This document shows positions 12,280-23,818 of a stretch of 64,000 nt of DNA, one piece after another. The stretch is taken from assembly GCA_022575985.1 (NCBI GenBank), contig JAKSXM010000231.1:23908501-23972500 (forward strand), read 5' to 3'. Origin of the DNA: Anagrus nilaparvatae. Taxonomy: Eukaryota; Arthropoda; Insecta; Hymenoptera; Mymaridae. A program made the translations under genes and the position numbers. Below the pieces are notes generated by a model that had not been told where the DNA came from, ran no database searches, and saw only the letters and a list, made by a program, of their open reading frames with translations. Position 1 is the stretch's first letter, and the number at the start of each line of letters is the position of its first letter.

Positions 12280-13266
12280 GTATAAACTACACATGTTGTT
12301 TTTAATTATTGTTAATTATTTTTTTTAGGTACTAAATTATATGAAAAACACGAAGTTGCACCAGGAAAATAGAGATCAGATAAATATAAAATTTTTTTAT
12401 GCAACCTTTTTTAAAAATTTAAGAATTTTTTACTTTTTTTCCAGGTTCCAGATTTTGCCAGAGTTTTAAAGTTCTAATTTGCTTATAAAAATGTTAGGTA
12501 AGTTAATTTTCGTATTTTTCAGCCCTTTTTAATAGTCAATAATTATTTTTGAAGTTATTTTTAACCTAAATAATTTTTTTTCCAGTTTTTTTCTAATTTT
12601 GGATGCTGACGCGAGGCTGATCTTGGTTTTTTTAGCATCAGAAATGTTAGATGATCCTATTTACATGTTACAACATGTTTATGTGGTCCTGTGTAGATTT
12701 ACCAGAAGAAATATGTCGGTAAGGTAAATTTTATTATTTTTGACATTTTAAGTTTAGATGTTTAACATTTTTATGGATTTTTAGGGAAACGGAAGAACCA
12801 AGTTTTAAGATTCTGGACCGATCATTGCCTATCGCATCTCAGGATTTTCAGGATATCAATGAGACCCTTTGAAGTGAATTTGAGAAAAAAAAAGTTTAAA
12901 AAAATTATGGCGAAACAAATTTTCTGGATGTTTGAAAGCTACCGTGGAGGAGAAAAAAAAGTGAAATGGGTCAAAATGGAAAATTTTTTTTTTTTTTAGT
13001 AGTTCAGGTAAAAATGAAAGTTTTTCCCAATCACATGAATTTATAAAAAGTTGAATGGTTCTGAGTTATTTCAGGTTGAACTGGACAGCTGAAATCAAAA
13101 AAATTGAAAAATTCAACTTTGGAGCAGCCGTATCTCAAAATTATGCATCATGAAGTGTAAAGTGAGTGAATGAGTGATTTCACAAATCCCAGGTAAAAAA
13201 TGACCCAAAAAAAATATTCGTTTTTTTTTTATTTTTTAGCTGGTCGTTCTTCCCTGGACGTGCCCA
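12280..13266 (+). mobile_element. Half copy of the GGGCACGTCC foldback family
   Basis: Corresponds to the right arm of the palindromic element at 39835-42063, from the central ACACATGTT region to the shared terminus CCCTGGACGTGCCCA. It shares conserved islands: GAAGTTGCACCAGGAAAATA, GGATGCTGACGCGAGGCTGA, ATGTTACAACATGTTTATGT, GGAAGAACCAAGTTTTAAGA. These islands are separated by polypyrimidine tracts ending in AG. There is no matching opposite arm here, so it is a truncated or unpaired copy. Confidence 0.85.
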
Positions 13267-13314
13267 TATATATTGCTTCCACCAGAACTAATGCTTTCAA
13301 AACTTTTCGCTTTT

Positions 13315-13406
13315 TTTATACTAAAATATTTTATTAATCATACCTTGATCTTTTACACATTTTATACTAAAATATTTTATTAATCATACCTTGATCTTTT
13401 ACACAT
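13315..13406. repeat. 46-bp tandem duplication
   Basis: TTTATACTAAAATATTTTAT and the rest of a 46-base unit ending in TTTTACACAT occur twice in direct succession without differences. Confidence 0.9.
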
Positions 13407-13533
13407 TTTTAAAAACGGGATTTTTATAATACGCATTTTTATAACCGATTAATCAATTATTCATCAATCTATCTTTTAAATGCATTATTTAAGTAATTAT
13501 TTGTAAATGTGATTATCGGATAATACTTTTCTT

Positions 13534-15540
13534 TTAAGGGTACATTCTCCCAGGGTAATTCCATGGATAAATAGCACAAAATGGAACGCGAGGTCTCAGA
13601 ATTAAAAAATTTTATTTTTATTCGAAAAAACTACTTAAAATTAGACGATTCACCAAATCTGAAGGTTTTTTATAGATTTTTAAGAGAGTTATGCTGTTCT
13701 TAAGTTTTTTGACAAAATTGCTCTCCTCAGCCACCATTTTTGAAAGTTCCGTAAAAAAGCTCCGGAAAACGTTAAAGAATAAAAAAAAAAAAGGTTTTCG
13801 ATGTAAAATTTGATGAGGAATTCGAATTTTCAGTCAGATTTTTCCCATTCTGTGCCCATTCGCGGGAAAATTTAAATTTCTGCCCCAAATTTGACAACTT
13901 TAAGTGAAAATAGCTGAAAGGCTTCCCACTGAAAAAAAAATTTTTTCTTCTGAAATTTTTCCAAAAGTTCATATATATCATAGAAAAAATTTCCCTGAGG
14001 GTAATTTTTTATATAAGAGAGTAATGCCGATTTTAGTGAATTTTTGAATTTTCTAATTTTTGACTTGTTAGTTATTTTGATAATTTCCCGCTTAGACACG
14101 TGACCATATGAAAATCTGACAAAAAAATTGAATTCTGCAGGAAATTTTACAAGGGTATAGTAATTTTGGTAGCCTTAGAATGATACATCTCAATTTGACA
14201 AAATAAATAAAATTGATTTTAAAAATATAGAAAAAATGAAAATTGAAAAATGTGATTTTATTGATTTTTGGGTACTTTTTTAAACATTTATAGACATTTC
14301 GATGAAAAATAAACTCTCAACTTAAAAAAAACTTATTTTTCATTATTAGTAAAACTAATTTTTGTTTCCCCAAAAGAAGTACTTCTATTTTTAGATTTTT
14401 CATGATTTTGAGGCTCAAAATGTAAAAAAAATCAAGAAAATCCCTTTTTAATAATATTCATTTTTATTAAATTTTTATAATTAATTTTAATTATTTTGTC
14501 AAATTGAGATGTATCATTCTAAGGCTACCAAAATTACTATACCCTTGTAAAATTTCCTGCAGAATTAAATTTTTTTGTCAGATTTTCATTTAGTCACGTG
14601 ACTAAGCGGGAAATCAGCAAAATAACTAACAAGTCGAAAATGAGAAAATTGAAAAATTCACTAAAATCAGCATTTCTCTCTTATATCAAAAATTACCCTC
14701 AGGAAAATTTTTTTTATAATATATATGAACTTTTGGAAAAATTTCAGAAAAAAACTTTTTCAGTGGGAAGCCTTTCGACTATTTTCACTTAAAGTTGTCA
14801 AATTTGGGGCAGAAATTTAAATTTTACCGCGAATGGGCACAGAATGGGAAAAATCTGACTGAAAATTCGAATTCCTTATCAAATTTTACATCGAGAACGT
14901 TTTCCGGAGCTTTTTTACGGAACTTTCAAAAATGGTGGCTGAGGAGAGCAATTTTACCAAAAAACTTTAGAACAGCATAACTCTCTTAAAAATCTATAAA
15001 AAACCTTCAGATTTGGTGAATCATCTAATTTTAAGTAGTTTTTTCGAATAAAAATAAAATTTTATAATTCTGAGACCTCGCGTTCCATTTTGTGCTAATT
15101 ATCCATGGAATTACCCCCCAATTTTGAGTAAAAATAAGGTTTTTTTTCAGATTAGTTTTCTCAATTCGAGTCGTCAGTCGAAAGTCGACTTACGAATTTT
15201 TTCTATTTACCTTGATAACTTTTTTAATTTTTAATATTTTTCATTCATTATAGGTCATAACCTGTAAAAAGTCATCTACTTTATGGTGTTTTTTTTTCAG
15301 ACGATTCTTAACCGAGTTATGATGTGGGCCGATTTGCAACTTTTTTTTTCAGGCAACAACTTCAGCGCCATCTCATCATATGTAGAAAAAGAGAAAATAA
15401 AAAAAACATTTTTTTTGTGTTCATTATAAGTATATAAAACTGCTGTAAAAAAATCTTCTTATTTTGTAATAAACTTTTTGAGAAAACTAATCTGAAAAAA
15501 AACTTTATTTTTACTCAAAACTGGGAGAATGTACCCTTAA
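13534..15540. mobile_element. Foldback element, 2.0 kb (TTAAGGGTACATTCTCCC ends)
   Basis: The left end TTAAGGGTACATTCTCCC is matched by its inverse at 15522-15540. Long arms agree through AACGCGAGGTCTCAGAATT, CACCAAATCTGAAGG and GTGGGAAGCCTTTC-type boxes. The centre lies near 14310. Because the arms mirror each other, similar short ORFs appear on opposite strands: 13872-14099 (minus) and 14598-14792 (plus), both containing SYIKNYPQ and YELLEKFQKK. The right arm holds an extra block of about 400 bp (15121-15522). Confidence 0.85.
15121..15522. mobile_element. Nested inverted-repeat block in the right arm
   Basis: The block is bounded by TTTTGAGTAAAAATAAGG with TTTTTTTTCAGATTAGTTTT and, inverted, by AAAACTAATCTGAAAAAAAA with TTTATTTTTACTCAAAA. 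It interrupts one arm of the surrounding foldback and has no counterpart in the other arm. It therefore looks like an insertion of a small non-autonomous element, or a remnant of the original long terminus lost from the left arm. Confidence 0.65.
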
Positions 15541-15849
15541 AAATTAGTATTGAAAGGCCAACTAAAATAAAAAAAAAATACAATTTACTTAGTATTTATT
15601 TCTTATTAGAATCCCTCATTATTAAAATCTTTTCTTTCTATACTCTAGTACTATTTAAAAATAAAAATTTTAATTAAAAAAATGTTTAACATCTTCATTC
15701 TTGAAAAAAAAAGATTTTTCTTTCATTTGTAAATTAGAATTAAAAAAAATAAATTCCTAAAGCATCTAGCTGCTTCTGAAAGTTTACTAAATGTTATGGT
15801 TTGTGGCTGTAAAACAGTTTGTGGTAAAGCTTATGGTTGCAGAAAGGAA

Positions 15850-16060
15850 AACTTAGAATGTTCAAGAACATTAAAAATTAAATATCTCAAAAACTATGAT
15901 AGCTAAGCAAAAAAATCTATAGCCTATGTCACCCACAGACTTTTCTTCTTTATTTTGATACCGGTTTAATGCCAATTGCTTTGGCGGTTCTTGAGTCATT
16001 AAGGTACAAACAAACAAACAGACAAATAAATTTTCAAATATATATAGTATTAAGATATAT
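15850..16060 (-). repeat. Diverged member of the TCTG-headed dispersed repeat
   Basis: Read on the minus strand it contains a short run of GTTTGTTTGT, ACCGCCAAAGCAATTGGCAT, a GGTATCAAAAT box and TAGTTTTTGAGATATTTAAT. This matches the repeat tandemly arranged at 63106-64000. The ORF at 15871-16086 (minus) is repeat-derived. Bases 16060-16980 are AT-rich; the only structure seen is a short direct duplication TGTCATTTTGTATATTTAAT at about 16481 and 16510. Confidence 0.7.
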
Positions 16061-17439
16061 ATTATTTTATAAATAACAAAAAACAACCAATGTGTTTTAT
16101 AACCTATAAAAATAAAATATTTATTTAATTTTGATTTTTGATATATTTTTTAAAATTTTATATTTGTCATAGTTAGAATTTTTGTGTATTTTATGCTAAA
16201 TAACAACAATAGTAATAATTTAAAATTATTTTTTTTTAATGGTTGAATTCAAACTTTATATTTGATCATTTTGATTATATTGAAATGTAAAGAATGGTTA
16301 AACTGGCATTTTTTTAAATAATAATAGTTTTTACTTTTGTAGATAATGTAGAGAAAGCATGGTTTCTTAAGGTAAAGAATTTTTTTTTGGGCGGAAAGTT
16401 TGAAATGAAAAATTTAAGAAGGTTTTATTTAATTACTGATGAGAATTATGGTATTTTTATATGTTGGGTGTAGTTTTTGTCTGTCATTTTGTATATTTAA
16501 TGTGAGTGGTGTCATTTTGTATATTTAATGGTGTTGTGTATATAGCATTTCAGAAAATCTACAATAATAATTTTTTTCGCTCTCAATTATTGAAACTTTA
16601 TGAAAATTGAAATTGTGATTTTTTTGTAAATGATGTTTATAAAAGTCAGAATTATTATCTTTATTGTCATAATGTTTTTTATGTTAATCGAAAATTTTTT
16701 TCTAAAACTTTTTAAGAGTTTGAACTATATATTCAAATTCACAACTTGAAAATTTTATTTCATATACTACATTACTAATGTTAAATTTGTCTATTTTATT
16801 TTTGCCTAATTTTATTATACTGTTAAGTTTATTTTTTTTTTTTTATTAATTAAAGAGATATTAGAATTTTTTAAGATTTGTTAGAAATTGGGGGTTAGGT
16901 GTTTGTGGAATGGTAGTACTATGGTATTGTTATATGTTATAAATTGTTTTTCTGGTTTAGTAGTGTGTGAAGGTGATGGGTTATTGGGTTATTGGGAAGT
17001 GGCATTGTCATCAGACAAGGAGGAGCAATCCTCCATTCTGTAGGGGATCTATCTATGGAATCAATGTCGTCTGGTTCCAGAGTAAAATCTGACATCAGCC
17101 CTCATTATTCCACTGGTAGATGCCTCACCTGTTCCATGACATAAAACATTGTGGAATGTTAGCAAACATGGAGGTGGAAACACTTCACCTGTTAGATTGA
17201 GGATTGGTGTTCCCTCGCGTCACCGCCTCTCAATCGAAGTCTGTTACATGCCAGATAAATAATCGTATGTGATGTCATCCGACATAGTGGTGAAAACCCC
17301 CCGAACTGTAGGACTATTATTACTGGATGGACGCTGGAAGCTGATACATACTCTCTGTCAGCGACTAACGTAAATCCTTCAATAATACTTACCCAACTAA
17401 GGGCCCTTTGTCCAGGGACACAGGTTTATTTTATGAACA

Positions 17440-18960
17440 ATGCTAAATAAATACATAGAATTATCCCAGGTTGATACCCCTCTTATAGAGGATAATTCAA
17501 CCTCTGGTTTCGATCAAGTGAAAGCCTTGATGGTCAGAGCCGGAGACACGGACTCTGGGGGTCTCCAATTTAGCATTTCCCAGCAGCAAGGGCAGAACAC
17601 CACTCCCACAGAGCAACAACATCTAGCTCTAACTACTGCTGTAAAAAAGACGGAAAAGGTAGTCTTAACTAGGCTAGAGGTCGAGGATTCCTCCCGCAAA
17701 TTCTCAATGGAAGGTGATATAAGCGCAAAATGGGGTGCTCAAAAAGGTTCAAGCAATAGCTTGATACGGCCTTCTATTCAAAAAGACCAGAGGTCACATT
17801 CGTTGCCTAATGTTAGCGAAGTAGTGCTTGATGACGAAGGAAAGAGGGAAGAAAATATGGAAAGATATCTCCGAGAGTCAAAGCAATATAACAGCGCGTG
17901 CATTGAAATCCACGCAAATATGGAGAGACATATTACTTAGATGAGATAGTCAGTCAAAGTACAAAAGAACTGTAAAATGACTGTCAAAAAAGGCATAGCT
18001 CAGTTTGAAAAATATTTAGCCAGGCTAAAGACAATTTTTGAACTGCAGCAGGAGGTATTAAATGTGAAACAAAAACCCGATATTCCTATACAGGAAGCAT
18101 CAGGGACTATATCTAGAAAAGGAAACAAGAGGGCTGGGACTCCGTCCCGAAGCCCATTTGGAAAGGAGAATTCAAAAAAGAAACCGGCGCAGAAAACGTC
18201 TCCGAAACTCCCTCTAAGGAAGACCTTTAGCCAGAGCTAAAGTAGTGATGTCTCCTCCGAAAGTATATGGTTCAGAAGGTGAATAAGTAAGCTTCTGGCC
18301 CGCAAACGCAGCCAAAGAATGTAGCAACAGGTACCTCCCCTTCAGACGAGGATGATTTCGTCGCAGTAAAAGCAAAGGTCAAAGAAAAAAGGAAAAGAAG
18401 AAAAAGAAAAAAGAGTTTGAAAGAAAGGAGGCAGAGGCTCGTAAAAACCAAGAGCAGGAACAGCAGAAGAAAAAAAAAAAGCCGCAGAAGAAGGAAGGAG
18501 ATAGTGAATCTCCTCCTTCCGAGGCGACAGAAAAAGGCAGGAGAAAGAAGCGACAGAACCGGCGCATAAGGATCTCTAAACGTAAGGAGGCTCTAATAAT
18601 AAAGCCTCCTGAAGGGAAGTCCTATGCGACAGCCCTGCTGGAGATCAAAAGAGGTGTCCAACTAAAGGATTCGGGGAATTGGCAAGTGCGCTTACGAGCC
18701 AAGGTTACACGGTGCTTTAAGTGTCTTGGTTTCGGCCACAACCAGTGGTCATGTAAGGGCATGGACCGAAAATTTACAAGTCAGAAAAATGTTCTGTGGA
18801 AAAAGCAGAATGCTTCCTCTGCAGAGAAAGAACTGACAAGGCCAAGACCGAACACCTTCCAGGATGTGGAGCATGTAAGTGTTATCGGGAGGCACTTACG
18901 GCAAGGAAGATATAGTGTCATCGGTAATGTTCGGAGTCCTGCAAGAGAATATGAACAAAA
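17440..18960 (+). pseudogene. R1-clade ORF1 (gag-like), broken
   Basis: The frame opens at 17440 (MLNKYIELSQ). It is interrupted by TAG at 17938 and 17947, continues in the same frame (QFEKYLARLK, a likely coiled coil) to TAA at 18238, and then shifts repeatedly. A Lys/Glu-rich stretch (18380-18500) leads to PPEGKSYATALLEIK near 18603-18648, a block known from R1-clade gag. This is joined almost directly to the first zinc knuckle, CFKCLGFGHNQWSC (18714-18755), so the usual central gag segment of roughly a hundred residues appears deleted. A second knuckle, CFLC followed by H and C, begins at 18811 in another frame. The protein would coat element RNA in a ribonucleoprotein. Confidence 0.8.
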
Positions 18961-21932
18961 CCATTCTTGCTGACCTTTTGCTCGATCAGCTCATGGGCCA
19001 GACAGACTCTAGCGTCGTCTTGCTATCCGAGCCGCTTCGTAATAGGAACCAGCAATTCTGATTAACCGATGACACAGGCCGGTGCGCTAAATGGCTACGA
19101 GGTCGTGCTCAGACGTCTATGTCCCGACATGGAAAAGGCAACTGTGACGTCTAAGCAAAGTGCGGTGATACAACTTTCATTAGTTGTTATTTGTCACCGA
19201 ATGGCACTATTGGGGTGCTCACCGCAAAGCTGGCCTCATTGGAGGAAACGATAATTCTCTGGCAATGTCATATTTGCTGGGGACTTAAATGCCAGGGCCG
19301 TGGAATGGGGAATGCCAACCACGAACCGTAAGGGAACGTTGATCCTAGAGATGGCCGCTAGAACTGATCTGGTGGTCATGAACTCTGGGAACAATCCAAC
19401 GTACGTAAGGCCAGGCTTTGGCGAATCGATCCCTGACCGCACTTTTGCCTCGGCCGGGCTGGCAGGAAGAGTGGGCGGTTTGAGGGTGATGGATGGAGCC
19501 AATGGCAGCGACCATAATTACATCACCTTCAATGTGCGTGATAGGGTCATTAATCGGCCCCCGTACAAAAAGAGCCCACTAGGCTGGAATGTGTCAAAGA
19601 TGGACGAGGACAGATTTGTGGATTATCTTCGCGAAGAGTTCTCGTCTATCCCAGCCTGACCACCCCGCGAGTGGCAGACTCTTGTCAAGAGGGTAACTGC
19701 TCTTCTGAGGGGAGCTTGCGATGCCTCTATGCCACGTAAACGGCCCTGGAAGCGTGTACTGGTAGAATGAAGAAATTGTGGAGCTTAGACGGGTCTGTCA
19801 CGGTGCACGCAGAAGACGGCAAAGAGCGCATGGCCGCCCAGAGCTGGCTACGCGCTCTGAAGAGTACAAGGAAGCCAAGCATAGGCTGGCGAAAGCTATC
19901 TGCCTCAGCAAGGCGCGCTGTCTTTGGTCCCTAAGAGATGATATCAACAGCGACCCGTAGGGCCTGAGATATAAGGTTGTCATGGGCAAACATAAGTCCG
20001 GATGTGACAACACGATGGATGAAGCAGCGACCAAAAGATTAGTGGATGCTCTCTTTCCGGATCATCTAAACCAACAACACCCTACTTTGGATGTCCCGAG
20101 GGAGCAAGTTTCGCTATTTATCGAGGCGAAGATACTTCAGGCAATTAGGTCAATGAAAAATGGTAAAGCGCCAGGACCAGACGCAATACCCGCGGAAGCA
20201 CTTAAGGCGGCTGCAAAGGTAATTCCTGGTCTCCTGCTTGGCATGTTTAATGCGTGCCTTGAGGCAGGCGCCTTTCCAAGGGACTGGAAAGTGGCCCGTC
20301 TGGCTCTGATAAGCAAGGGAAAGGATCTCCATCATCTTACAGACCATTGTGTATGTTAATACCATTAGCAAGGTGATGGAGGGTATGGTCAAAGGAAGAT
20401 TACGGCAGGCAATTAGGGAAGCGGATGACCTTAGCGACGACCAACACGGTTTTCGTGAGGGACGTTCCACGATCGGTGCCATCGAGCAGGTCGTGAAGGT
20501 GGTTATGAGGGCCAGACAAGTGCCGCCGGATATTAAACCGGACGTCCTGCTTGTCACGTTGGATGTGAAAAACGCATTCAACTCGGCTAAGTGGGACGAT
20601 ATGTTGCACTACCTCGAGCAGGTATTCAGGGTTCCAGATTATCTGAGAAAGATACTCAGAGATTACCTTCGGGACTGATACCTGCGCTGGGACACACTCG
20701 ATTGCACAAGAGGTAAAGTATTAAACGCAGCTATCGTGCAGGGTTCAGTTCTGGGCCCTGATCTGTGGAATGCCTTTTACGATGGCTTGCTAAAGATTGA
20801 GTTTCCGGATGGATGCTCTATGATTTGATACGCGGATGATGTTGCTCTTACCATAACAGCTCGAGAGACAGAGGACCAGCAGAATACCTTGGATGAGGCC
20901 ATCCGCCTTATCAATAGCTGGATGTCAGATCACGGACTAAGACTGGCAGTTCCGAAAACAGAGATTGTCCTTCTGACCCAGAGAAGGGTTGATACCATAT
21001 TCGGCGTCAGCTTTGATGACGGAGGTAATCCCCTCATGATCCAGACCAAACCATCGGTCAAATATATGGGGGTCTTCTTGGATAACAAGTTGACCTACAA
21101 TAGGCAATCCCAGCAGGCCTGTGAAAAGTCAAACAAACTCGTGGCTGATGACGAACATCGGCGGTCTCAGATCAGAGAAGAGGAGGCTGTTGATGACGAC
21201 AGTCAACTCCATCTTGATCTACGGTACAGAGCTGTGGGCGGACAATGTCCGCATAAAAAAGTACTGCAAGAAACTAAAGACAGTGCAGAGGCAGGGGGCA
21301 CTGCGAATCGCTTGCTCGTACAAGACTGTATCAAAGCCAGCGATCCAGATGGTGGCTCGGGTGATTTCCATCGATCTGCTTGCCTTGGAAAGGCAGGCGA
21401 TCTATAACCGTGAGATAGAAGAGCGCGACGTAGCTTCCGTTTGCGCTCGCTCCCACACAATGGAATGCTGGCAGTATAGGTGGAATGGTGACCCGAGGGG
21501 ACGTTGGACGCACCGCCTTATCATCGATTTAGAAAACTGGATGAACCGTAATCATAGGGAGGTAGACTTCTACCTCACACAGTTCCTAACTGGTCACGGT
21601 TATTCCGCGATAAGCTTTTCAAGTGGCGCAAAGTGAAATCTCCGGAATGCTTGCATTGCCCGGGAGAGCTGGATACCGCCGAGCACACCTTTTTCGGGTG
21701 TCCTCGCTTTGCTGAAGGGCGACCGCCCTTCGATGAATGGAGGCCGGAAGGAGTCGTCCCGGAAACTCTGCGTAGTACCGCTAACTGGTACAGTGTAGCA
21801 GAGTACGTACGGGCGACACTGATTAAAAAAAGGAGGAAGGTTTCCTCTCTTAGGAAACTCTCCTCCTTTATTGACAGAATATGGCGAAGAAATGCCTTCG
21901 CTGCATTGTTTCCGGACCGAAGTAATACCTAA
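18879..21932 (+). pseudogene. R1-clade ORF2 (APE endonuclease - reverse transcriptase), broken
   Basis: The endonuclease part shows QTDSSVVLLSEP (about 18998), VIFAGDLNARAVEWG (19267-19311) and the catalytic ending NGSDHNYI (19502-19525). The RT begins with NGKAPGPDAIPAEA (about 20158-20200), then FREGRSTIGAI, LVTLDVKNAFNSAKW, VQGSVLGP and the catalytic YADD at 20829-20840. A TGA sits at 20676 and another at 20826, directly before YADD. Frameshifts lie near 20345, 21110 and 21625. The C-terminal part contains SILIYGTELWA and a C-x2-C-H-C motif at about 21645-21705. The enzyme would nick a target and prime reverse transcription from it. This copy cannot make it. Confidence 0.85.
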
Positions 21933-22204
21933 ATAAGGAGTCCCAGTCTGGATTCTATGATATTGTCATAAATGCAGGAGGCTGGGGAGTTTAGTGGGTA
22001 TTGTAATTCCTCCTCAGTTATGCTGAGTATCTGGGCAACCATAAATTTGAGGTTGAGTCCCACATAACCATACAGTACGTGGTGTATGGTATGCGTAAAT
22101 GCATTCTCCTCGTCCTACGAAAAAGGCACCTTCTTGAAGGGGCCCAAAAAAAATGGTCTTATTGTGATTGTAATAATTCTGTATCTATTTATTGACAAAA
22201 TTAA

Positions 22205-22640
22205 TAGGATATTATTAGCAAGTATAAGTTCTTTTCTAATTTTATATTTTGATAATGAAATCTAGTGTCTGACAAGAGATAATGATCTTGTTGAAAAAAT
22301 GTCCTTTTTGTACGAATTTGTGTAAGTATAAGAATTTTCTTCTCTGAAAATATTTATGTCTAAGAAATTGATACATTTGTTTTTACTTACTCTTTCTAGC
22401 GTGAATTGAAGATTTTTATGATAGCTATTGAAAACTGATAAAATTTTTTTAAATAGTCTTTGTGTAAAATTATTGTTACATCATCAACATAGCTTTAATA
22501 ATATAGAACAAGAGATTTGCATTGTTTAGGGGGATTTGAAAAATAATAATCGCTAAAAGAACAAATAATTTGTATTAAATTTATTAAATTATAAAATTTA
22601 TTTAAAATAGTTACTATAGATTATATTTTTTTAAAAATAA
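22205..22640 (-). pseudogene. Penelope-like element RT fragment (copy 1)
   Basis: Read on the minus strand, the frame shows NPPKQCKSLVLY, then SYVDDVT (RT catalytic YxDD, near 22475-22500), LKKILSVFNSYHKNLQFTLE, CINFLDINIFREE and YTYTNSYKKDIFST. Penelope-like RTs have RYVDDIF, then FLD and a WYRKPTFS segment in this order, so the assignment is firm although stops interrupt it. It ends just after the RT at an AATCTAGTGTCTGA junction (plus strand near 22260). The same junction is found in copy 2 at about 34048. Confidence 0.75.
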
Positions 22641-22783
22641 AATTTATTTAAAATAAAATTTAACATACCAACGTTTACTATATTATTAATAAGTTTTCGT
22701 ATTATTAATTAAGTATCATAATATAATTAATTTTAACAGTTTAAATATTTTCTGCAAAAATGAAAAAAATAAATTTAACAATT

Positions 22784-23818
22784 TACACACCAAACCTAAA
22801 AGAATTTTTTGTTACCCAAAAAAGATTGAATGTTTATTTAATTTTTTTAAAAGGAATTATTTTGAGTTTAATTCTTTTAAAACATATGATTTTCATTTTA
22901 ATTCTTTTCGGAATTTATTTTGACAACAAAACCTCAAAAAAAATTTCTTTTAAAAAAATAACTTTCAAAAGGTTTAGTCGGAATTAAAATTGAAAGAAAA
23001 TCATTTAGAAATTAATTTTTTTCATAACTAATTTAAAATAGGTTATAAACAACGACTTTTTATTTTAATTATAATTATTGCTTAAATGCTAGCAAAAAAA
23101 GAAGTTTTGGATCTTAATAAATATAATTGTTATTAAAATAACGTATTTAGTGGACGTTGTGTTTTTAAAAAAAATTAATTAAAATAAAAAATCTTATGGG
23201 ATTAACATTTGGAGATGTAGTTTGGGAAATATTAATACCCATTTTGGTAAGCATACTACTTTTAGTTTTTAATATTCAAAATGATTTATTAACTTCAAAA
23301 ATTCCCCTATTAAAAGTAATATGCTAAAAAAATTAAACTAAAAGTAATATGCTTACCAAAATGGGTATTAATATTTCCCAAACTACATCTCCGAATGTTA
23401 ATCCCATAAGATTTTTTATTTTAATTAATTTTTTTTAGAAACACAACGTCCACTAAATACGTCATTTTAATAACAATTATATTTATTAAGATCCAAAACT
23501 TCTTTTTTTGCTAGCATTTAAGCAATAATTATAATTCAAATAAAAACTCGTTGTTTATAACCTATTTAAAATTGGTTATGAATAAATTAATTTCTAAATG
23601 ATTTTCTTTCAATTTGAATTCCGACTAAACCTTTTGAAAGCTATTTTTTTAAAAGAAATTCTTTTTGAGGTTTTGTTGTCAAAATAAATTCCGAAAAGAA
23701 TTAAAATGAAAATCATATGTTTTAAAAGAATTAAACTCAAAATAATTCTTTTTAAAAAAATTAAATAAACATTCAATCTTTTTTGGGTAACAAAAAATTC
23801 TTTTACGCTTTGTGTAGG
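22784..23818. mobile_element. Foldback element, 1.03 kb
   Basis: Left arm (CCAAACCTAAAAGAATTTTT, then TTACCCAAAAAAGATTGAAT) is mirrored by the right arm (ATTCAATCTTTTTTGGGTAA to about 23818). Arms of about 500 bp meet near 23300 with only a short unpaired centre. The 75-aa ORF at 22760-22987 lies across the left arm and is very AT-rich; I do not regard it as a gene. Confidence 0.85.

Larger units (their letters stand above)
16985..22150 (+). mobile_element. R1-clade non-LTR retrotransposon, degenerate, about 5.2 kb
   Basis: A sharply GC-richer block starts near 16985 and stops near 22150 in AT-rich surroundings. It contains, in order, a possible 5' UTR, a gag-like ORF1 with CCHC knuckles, an APE-type endonuclease, a reverse transcriptase and a C-terminal Cys/His motif. 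This order and the motifs NGKAPGPDAIP and CLHCPGELDTAEHTFFGC are characteristic of the R1 clade. The flanks do not resemble 28S rDNA, so it is a non-rDNA member or a displaced copy. No target-site duplication or poly(A) tail was recognised; the 3' end runs to GGGGCCCAAAAAAAA. Many stops and frameshifts make it non-functional. Confidence 0.85.

Noticed and set aside
11906..12328. Two adjacent ORFs of 69 and 70 codons that look like a repetitive protein (IGPKVSEWPKS units)
   Set aside because: They are direct translations of a 120-bp duplication and a 19-bp minisatellite; units vary without regard to codon position and there is no promoter or partner gene.
18379..18567. 62-aa minus-strand ORF, Phe/Ser-rich, looking like a membrane protein
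   Set aside because: It is the antisense of the Lys/Glu-rich part of the R1 gag-like ORF.
22760..22987. 75-aa ORF with a hydrophobic stretch (LIFLKGIILSLILLKH)
   Set aside because: It lies in one arm of a palindrome and in AT-rich DNA; hydrophobicity follows from T-rich codons.
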